Assembly: GCF_023715405.1 (NCBI RefSeq)
Contig: NZ_JAMBOC010000001.1
Coordinates: 1,550,001 to 1,614,000, forward strand
Source of the DNA: Solibacillus isronensis
GTDB lineage: Bacteria; Bacillota; Bacilli; Bacillales_A; Planococcaceae
Reading direction: 5' to 3'
Length of the DNA stretch: 64,000 bases
Made by a program: the position numbers and the translations under genes. The notes beneath the pieces are model-generated. The model saw only the letters and a list, made by a program, of their open reading frames with translations. It was not told the DNA's origin and searched no databases. Of this stretch, positions 59,125 to 64,000 are shown piece by piece (the stretch's first letter is position 1; each line of letters begins with the position of its first letter).

Positions 59125-60954
59125 TTAAACGCCCATTTTTATCTTTCTATTTAAGTTAATTATTTGTTGGGCAATCTCAAGTGCTCGTCTATGCTCATGC
59201 ATTTTTTCTGCTTCTTTTTGATCGTGCTTTAATTGTTCAATCTTTAGTTCTAATCGGCGTTTTTCGATTTGCTTTAAACAATCTATTATTTCCGCTTCAC
59301 CATTATCAGGGTCACGTTCAAGTAACGCAGCATCCATCACAATTTTTCTTAAATCATGATCATCCAACACTTCGACGAATCGATGGAAATCAGCCATTTC
59401 ATATTCTTCATAAAAACCAATTAAACGAACAAATACGGATAAATATTCCTCATGAATGAAAGGTTCGTTATTTCCCTCTCTGAGAACTTTATTCACAATA
59501 TTTACATCATGCAACATATGTGCTAAAAGTATACTTTCCGCACGGTCTGTTGCATCTTTTTTACGCTCCCTTTGGAGAAGAGGCGTTGGTTCTTCCACCA
59601 TTTTTTGATCGCGTTTCTGCTCTTTTACATTATCCGCGACCATTTTTCTTAATTGGGTACTGATCGCCTCTTGGGAAATATTTGTTTCATTTGCCAATTG
59701 ACGAATGTATAAATCACGTTCAGTTGGAGAAGTATTATTTTTTAATGTTTCCAGAACTTCTTGAATGTATTGAAGTGTGTCATTTTCAAATTGAAAATTT
59801 TTGCCGCGTTTCGCATGCATCATCATAAATGCAATATAAGCGTGCGGCTTTTCTATTATTTGATTTTTAAATGCCTCTTGTCCGTGTGTACGAATGTATT
59901 CGTCCGGATCAAGTTTATCTGGTAAAACAGCGACCTCAACTTTAATCTGTTCTTGATGAAGCATTTGTGCAGCACGCTTGGCGGCCTCAAAACCAGCATT
60001 ATCACCATCATAGCAAATCGTAATTTGCTGAACTAAGCGTTTGAGCTTTGTAATATGCTGGGGCGTAAGAGACGTACCCATCGTTGCTACAGCATTGTAT
60101 ATACCTGCTTGGTTTGCTGCTAAAACATCAATAAAGCCTTCCATTAAAATTACTTGTCTTGATTTACGGATAGATGCCCGCGCCTTATCCAAATTATAAA
60201 GTACTTGACTTTTATGGAAGATCGGCGTTTCAGGACTATTTAAGTACTTAGCATCTTCGCCATCGGAATTTAAAATCCTGCCTGAAAATGCAATCGTTTT
60301 TCCATTTTCATCTCGGATCGGAAACATAATCCGTCCTCGGAAACGGTCAAAGTAGCTGTCTTCACTTTCTTTACGAATGATCAGACCGCTTTCGGCCATT
60401 TCTTCAAGATCATATCCTTTGCGCTCCAGTAGGATTGACAGCGTGTCCCAATTCGGCAACGCCCATCCTATCTGATGTGTTTCGATTTGCTCACGTGTAA
60501 ATCCTCTTTCAAGCAAATAATTTAATGCAGGTTCGCCATCTTCTGTATTCATTAAAATATGATGATAAAACTCCACTGCAAACGTATGAGCCTCTCGCAT
60601 TTGCTGCTCTTTTTTTGAAATGGGCGAATTCGACATCGATTGCTCAGTCGACAATTCCATTTCAAGCGGGATTCCCGCACGTTGACTTAGTTTAATGAGT
60701 GCATCCGGAAACGACAGATGTTCCATATCCATTACAAAAGTAATGGCGTTTCCTCCTGCCCCACAGCCAAAACAGTGAAATATCTGTTTATCGCTGGATA
60801 CTGAAAAAGAGGGTGTTTGCTCACCATGGAATGGACATAATCCAAAATAGTTGCGCCCTCTTTTCGTTAACTGCATATAATCGCTAATGACATCGACTAT
60901 ATCGGACTGCGAGCGAATTTGTTCAATCACATGTTCGGGTATTTTTCCAGCCAC
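59125..60954 (-). CDS. dnaG: DNA primase DnaG
   Basis: A 609-residue primase making RNA primers for replication. The N-terminal CHC2 zinc finger: LCPFHGEQTPSFSV with C-x-x-H and HCFGCGAGG (about residues 38-63). The Toprim domain has the conserved Glu in LMEGFIDVLAANQAG and the DxD in CYDGDNAGFEAAK. The C-terminus is a DnaB-binding helicase domain. The start is GTG at 60954 with GGTGAT immediately upstream. It is first of the dnaG-sigA operon. Confidence 0.97.
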   Translation of the reverse strand: MAGKIPEHVIEQIRSQSDIVDVISDYMQLTKRGRNYFGLCPFHGEQTPSFSVSSDKQIFHCFGCGAGGNAITFVMDMEHLSFPDALIKLSQRAGIPLEMELSTEQSMSNSPISKKEQQMREAHTFAVEFYHHILMNTEDGEPALNYLLERGFTREQIETHQIGWALPNWDTLSILLERKGYDLEEMAESGLIIRKESEDSYFDRFRGRIMFPIRDENGKTIAFSGRILNSDGEDAKYLNSPETPIFHKSQVLYNLDKARASIRKSRQVILMEGFIDVLAANQAGIYNAVATMGTSLTPQHITKLKRLVQQITICYDGDNAGFEAAKRAAQMLHQEQIKVEVAVLPDKLDPDEYIRTHGQEAFKNQIIEKPHAYIAFMMMHAKRGKNFQFENDTLQYIQEVLETLKNNTSPTERDLYIRQLANETNISQEAISTQLRKMVADNVKEQKRDQKMVEEPTPLLQRERKKDATDRAESILLAHMLHDVNIVNKVLREGNNEPFIHEEYLSVFVRLIGFYEEYEMADFHRFVEVLDDHDLRKIVMDAALLERDPDNGEAEIIDCLKQIEKRRLELKIEQLKHDQKEAEKMHEHRRALEIAQQIINLNRKIKMGV

Positions 60955-60970
60955 ATTATCACCATCTACA

Positions 60971-60999
60971 GTATTCGAGATAAATTACAAATATCCTCT
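60971..60999 (-). promoter_or_regulatory. Sigma-H-type promoter of the dnaG-sigA operon
   Basis: AGAGGATAT (60999-60991) exactly matches the sigma-H -35, and the -10 CTCGAATAC (60979-60971) has two deviations from RNNGAATWW. Spacer 11 bases, the same as the spoIIA promoter here. B. subtilis sigA has a sigma-H promoter. The 311-base gap 60955-61265 also holds an AT-rich tract with no other recognised feature. Confidence 0.6.
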
Positions 61000-61223
61000 A
61001 AAATACGACAAAATTTCTTATACAAATTTGTAATTACCCTATAATAATTATTTTTACCACAATTTTATTATTATAAAACAAAAAGACTATTGTTGCTATA
61101 TAATTTCAAAAAAATAATCAGAATATAACTAAAAATGTCGAAATTCAGCGATATATGCAAGCTTATTCTGTAACAAAAGTATTGTTCACTTAGTTTCTTA
61201 AAAATCTTAAATATTATTCCACC

Positions 61224-61259
61224 AAAAAAACCTCCTCTTCCTTTTTGAAGAGGCGGCTA
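61224..61259 (-). terminator. Intrinsic terminator after the PPDK regulator gene
   Basis: Minus-strand stem CCGCCTCTTC with GAAGAGGAGG and TTTTTTTGG tail. Confidence 0.85.
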
Positions 61260-61265
61260 TAGTTG

Positions 61266-62081
61266 CTATCTACAATCAAGCTCTAGCATATCAATAATTT
61301 TATGCGCTGTTTCTTCGACAGCACGATTTGTAACATCTATCGTTCGACAACCTATTTTATCAACAATACTATAAAAATAGCTAATTTCCTGCTCAATTCT
61401 AGTATGTTGTGCATAAAATGCATTTTCCGTTAAACCCAATGTTATTAAACGCTCTTTTCGAATATTGTTGAGCTTTTCCGGTGTAATGACCAATCCAAAA
61501 CATTTTTTCGGATCGATTTGCATTAATTCCGCTGGGGGTTCCACTTCCGGAACGAGCGGCACATTCGCCACTTTATACCGTTTATGAGCTAAATATTGCG
61601 ATAATGGGGTTTTAGATGTTCTTGATACACCGACTAAAACAATGTCCGCCAGCAAAATACCGCGCGGATCCTGCCCGTCATCATATTTAACAGCAAACTC
61701 GATCGCTTCAATTTTTTTGAAATAATCATCATCCAATTGATGGACAAGCCCCGGCTTTTGCAACGGCATTTCATCAAATGAAGTTTCGATCAAGTCAAGC
61801 ATCGATCCCAATAAGTCGATTGCATGAACCTTATATTCACTTGCGATTTTTTGAAGTGCTTGTCTCATCTGCTTTTCAACAAGTGTAAAGACAATCGTTG
61901 CCTCATTTGCGATAGCAATTTGGACAATTTTCTCCAACACATCCACATTGGCAATATGAGGAAACTTTCGAATCCTTACTTTTTCGAAATTTGGCCGAAA
62001 CTGGCTGACTACCGCTTTCACAGCCGCTTCTCCAGTTTCACCGACCGAATCTGATACTACAAATATAGTCAATTTTTTCAT
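61266..62081 (-). CDS. yqfL: Pyruvate, phosphate dikinase regulatory protein (DUF299, YqfL)
   Basis: A 271-residue DUF299 bifunctional serine/threonine kinase and phosphorylase that switches PPDK (or PEP synthase) on and off using ADP and Pi. Motifs: FVVSDSVGETGEAAVKAV at the N-terminus, DYFKKIEAIEFAVKYDDG, the P-loop-like GVSRTSKTPLSQYLAHKRYKVANVPLVPE (in parts), and a final helix. In B. subtilis YqfL lies with CcpN, as here. It follows ccpN by 8 bases. Confidence 0.92.
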   Translation of the reverse strand: MKKLTIFVVSDSVGETGEAAVKAVVSQFRPNFEKVRIRKFPHIANVDVLEKIVQIAIANEATIVFTLVEKQMRQALQKIASEYKVHAIDLLGSMLDLIETSFDEMPLQKPGLVHQLDDDYFKKIEAIEFAVKYDDGQDPRGILLADIVLVGVSRTSKTPLSQYLAHKRYKVANVPLVPEVEPPAELMQIDPKKCFGLVITPEKLNNIRKERLITLGLTENAFYAQHTRIEQEISYFYSIVDKIGCRTIDVTNRAVEETAHKIIDMLELDCR

Positions 62082-62089
62082 AAGATCAC

Positions 62090-62737
62090 CTATAAATCAT
62101 GCGTTTCAGCTAACGAAATAAACGCACGTGTAATATTCGTCTTCGTTAACCGTCCGGTAATGACCAATCCCCGCTCAGTTTCTTCAACTACCGGCATGGA
62201 ATCAATTTCTCGTTCTATTAACTTTTTGGCCGCCACGATTAATGAATCCGAATTAACACAATAGGCAATATTCGGCATTCTCGTCATAATTATATGCACA
62301 GGCATTTTATTTAAATCCTGTGTTCCTATACTCGAACGCAGTAAATCTTTTCGAGACAGCACACCTTGTAATATTTCATCTTTATCAATAACGAAAAGTG
62401 TTCCGACATCCTCGGAAAACATATGGATAATCGCATCATAGACTGTCATATCATCCGGAACGACTACCGGAATCGACTGAAAATCCTTTACTTTTAAATT
62501 CAGCATTGATTCCGTAAAGGCAGCCGTTGTTTTTTTACCTGCATAGAAGTAGCCGACACGTGGGCGCGCATCTAAAAATCCAGCCATCGTTAGTATAGCT
62601 AGATCAGGTCTCAATGTAGCGCGCGTTAATCCAAGGCGCTCAGCGATATGTTCGCCCGTAATAGGGCCATTTTCTTTTACAATTTGCAAGATTACATCTT
62701 GACGTTTATTGAGTTCGATTGGACTCACCCGCTTCAA
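62090..62737 (-). CDS. ccpN: CcpN-family transcriptional repressor (HTH plus CBS pair)
   Basis: A 215-residue repressor of gluconeogenic genes in bacilli. The N-terminal winged helix (ITGEHIAERLGLTRATLRPDLAIL) is followed by two CBS domains (about residues 80-205, e.g. DDMTVYDAIIHMFSEDVGTLFVID and MPVHIIMTRMPNIAYCVNSDSLIVAAKKLIEREI in parts), which sense adenine nucleotides. It is the first gene of ccpN-yqfL and is divergent from the glycine T-box and glyS. Confidence 0.92.
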   Translation of the reverse strand: MKRVSPIELNKRQDVILQIVKENGPITGEHIAERLGLTRATLRPDLAILTMAGFLDARPRVGYFYAGKKTTAAFTESMLNLKVKDFQSIPVVVPDDMTVYDAIIHMFSEDVGTLFVIDKDEILQGVLSRKDLLRSSIGTQDLNKMPVHIIMTRMPNIAYCVNSDSLIVAAKKLIEREIDSMPVVEETERGLVITGRLTKTNITRAFISLAETHDL

Positions 62738-62859
62738 ATAATGTTATACTTTATCCTTAATTATTATATACTATTCCCTTCTATATTGCGAAGAAAACAA
62801 ACCCATGCTACAATATTAGCGAACAACTCACTTGTTGTTTTGAATATTAATATGTAAGC

Positions 62860-63067
62860 GATGAAGGGATTAATAAGTATCAATTCTAACATAAGCGAGT
62901 AGGGATAGTGCAAGCCTACAATGAATTGAGAAACGGCGCCCCTGAGCTATTTTTATAAAAGAGGTTTTTATTTATTTAAAAACAAGCGGGGTGGAACCGC
63001 GGGTACATCGTCTTGATGCACTCGTCCCCGGGCAGAGCTTTTGTGCCCGGAGACGGGTGCTTTTATT
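62860..63067 (+). promoter_or_regulatory. T-box riboswitch (tRNA-Gly) before glycyl-tRNA synthetase
   Basis: The leader has the T-box signature AGCGGGGTGGAACCGCGGGT (62985-63004) with the UGGAACC core pairing the tRNA acceptor end. It also has Stem I elements (GATGAAGGGATTAATAAG near 62870) and a GGC glycine triplet at 62935-62937 in GAGAAACGGCGCC, the candidate specifier. A strong terminator (GCACTCGTCCCCGGGCA, 63018-63034, with TGCCCGGAGACGGGTGC, 63044-63060, then TTTTATTTTT) ends it. Uncharged tRNA-Gly should favour the antiterminator. Confidence 0.92.
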
Positions 63068-63097
63068 TTTTTCATTAACGAACAGGAGGTTTTTTTC

Positions 63098-64000
63098 ATG
63101 GCAGAAAAATCAATGGAGACAATTGTATCATTAGCAAAACACCGCGGATTCGTATTTCCCGGATCTGATATTTACGGTGGTTTAGCAAACACTTGGGATT
63201 ACGGTCCACTTGGTGTAGAACTTAAAAACAACGTAAAAAAAGCTTGGTGGCTGAAATTCGTTCAGGAATCTGAACACAACGTAGGTTTGGATGCTGCGAT
63301 TTTAATGAATCCAAAAGCATGGGTTGCATCTGGTCACGTAGGTAACTTTAATGACCCGATGATCGACTGTAAATCATGTAAAGCGCGTCACCGTGCAGAT
63401 AAATTGATTGAAGATGCTTCTTTAACAAAAACAGGCAAAGAAATTATCGTTGACGGTATGACTTTCGATCAAATGAAAGAAAAAATGGAAGAGCTTGAAG
63501 TAGCTTGTCCAGACTGCGGAAAAATCGATTTCACAGATATCCGCCAGTTCAACTTGATGTTCAAAACGCACCAAGGTGTAACTGAATCTTCATCAAATGA
63601 AATTTACCTGCGCCCAGAAACTGCACAAGGTATTTTCGTAAACTTTAAAAATGTTCAGCGTTCAATGCGTAAAAAGACACCATTCGGTATCGCACAGATC
63701 GGTAAATCTTTCCGTAACGAAATCACACCTGGTAACTTTACATTCCGTACACGTGAATTCGAACAAATGGAACTAGAATTCTTCTGTAAACCGGGTGAAG
63801 ACCTTGAGTGGCACTCATATTGGAAAGAGTTCTGCAAAAACTGGCTTCTTGCATTAGGTATGAAAGAAGATTCAATGCGTTTACGCGACCATGAAGACGA
63901 TGAGCTTTCACACTATTCAAATGCGACAACGGATATTGAATTCCGCTTCCCATTCGGCTGGGGCGAACTATGGGGTATCGCAGACCGTACAGATTATGAC
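63098..64000 (+). CDS. glyS: Glycyl-tRNA synthetase, single-chain (alpha2) type, 5' part
   Basis: The gene runs off the window after 301 codons. The start is ATG at 63098 behind AGGAGG (63084-63089). The N-terminus [37 protein letters not shown] (in parts) and class-II motif 2 region [26 protein letters not shown] identify the alpha2 GlyRS found in Staphylococcus and many bacilli. This differs from the alpha2beta2 GlyQ/GlyS of B. subtilis. It charges tRNA-Gly and is controlled by the T-box upstream. CxxC pairs (CKSCK, CPDCG) in the insertion suggest zinc binding. Confidence 0.95.
   Translation, partial: MAEKSMETIVSLAKHRGFVFPGSDIYGGLANTWDYGPLGVELKNNVKKAWWLKFVQESEHNVGLDAAILMNPKAWVASGHVGNFNDPMIDCKSCKARHRADKLIEDASLTKTGKEIIVDGMTFDQMKEKMEELEVACPDCGKIDFTDIRQFNLMFKTHQGVTESSSNEIYLRPETAQGIFVNFKNVQRSMRKKTPFGIAQIGKSFRNEITPGNFTFRTREFEQMELEFFCKPGEDLEWHSYWKEFCKNWLLALGMKEDSMRLRDHEDDELSHYSNATTDIEFRFPFGWGELWGIADRTDYD

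Noticed and set aside
63655..63953. Minus-strand reading frames at the window end
   Set aside because: They lie antisense to the glycyl-tRNA synthetase gene and have no protein features.
1..64000. CRISPR array, prophage or insertion sequence
   Set aside because: No spaced direct repeats of CRISPR type and no transposase, phage integrase or structural gene; the only recombinase is housekeeping XerD.

Overview
The window reads as one contiguous piece of chromosome from a low-G+C, endospore-forming member of the Bacillales. Evidence for this includes the spoIIA operon (spoIIAA-spoIIAB-sigF), spoVAF, a SpoIIM-like gene, GerA-type sequence, a T-box leader and strong AGGAGG ribosome binding sites. 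Gene order follows the Bacillus subtilis 'yqf/yqk/spoIIA' neighbourhood, but with the rearrangements expected of a Planococcaceae/Caryophanaceae relative such as Solibacillus or Lysinibacillus. The genus is an inference; no 16S or marker search could be run. I see no prophage, transposase, CRISPR array, tRNA or rRNA.

Layout. 1-2.3 kb: scpB/scpA chromosome segregation genes, a DUF309 gene, ribT and a 37-residue membrane microprotein. 2.3-6.9 kb: lysA, spoVAF and the spoIIA operon behind a near-perfect sigma-H promoter; the usual spoVAA-AE block is missing between sigF and spoVAF. 7-12.5 kb: a SulP anion transporter, then xerD, deoB and pdp (nucleoside salvage and chromosome dimer resolution). 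12.7-15 kb: a MerR regulator with a damaged or non-canonical start, a CNNM/CorC-like membrane protein whose Shine-Dalgarno is separated from its start by a hairpin, and a general stress protein with a sigma-B-like promoter. 15-21 kb: fur, spoIIM-like, nudF, an aldo/keto reductase, a VanZ-like gene, yqkE, a thiolase and a yqkD-like hydrolase, with a strongly folded intergenic element at 19.76-19.88 kb.

21-27.7 kb: luxS, yneF, and a complete cell-envelope stress operon (LiaI-like, PspA/LiaH, LiaF, LiaS, LiaR plus one extra membrane protein), then two unrecognised genes and a heme monooxygenase-like gene. 27.8-31.5 kb: a YunD-type metallophosphatase and the NfeD/flotillin pair behind a sigma-W promoter. 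31.6-32.6 kb: ilvE.

32.8-38.1 kb is a single overlapping minus-strand operon for corrinoid and alpha-ribazole salvage. It sits under a cobalamin riboswitch with an intrinsic terminator: a divergent corrinoid adenosyltransferase-like protein, BtuF, CobU, CobS, CobC, a degenerate second CobU-like protein, an ECF S-component and a CblS-like kinase. 38.2-40.3 kb: a zinc-uptake operon (znuC-znuB-zur) under a Zur box. 40.3-48.4 kb: yqfT, pcp, a DacB-type PBP, nfo, cshB, yqfQ, an SDR, yuzB and ispH. 48.4-53.4 kb: the C4-dicarboxylate system dctR-dctS/dctB/dctP with a CcpA cre site. 53.5-64 kb: yqfO, trmK, cccA, an acyl-CoA dehydrogenase, sigA, dnaG, the PPDK regulator, ccpN, and divergently a glycine T-box and the start of a single-chain glycyl-tRNA synthetase.

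Most of this is conserved housekeeping. The parts most worth a second look are the riboswitch-controlled cobamide operon with its two divergent proteins, the folded element at 19.76 kb, the hairpin-interrupted translation start at 13.1 kb, the broken start of the MerR gene, the approximately 20-bp periodic repeat at 26 kb, and the reduced spoVA locus.
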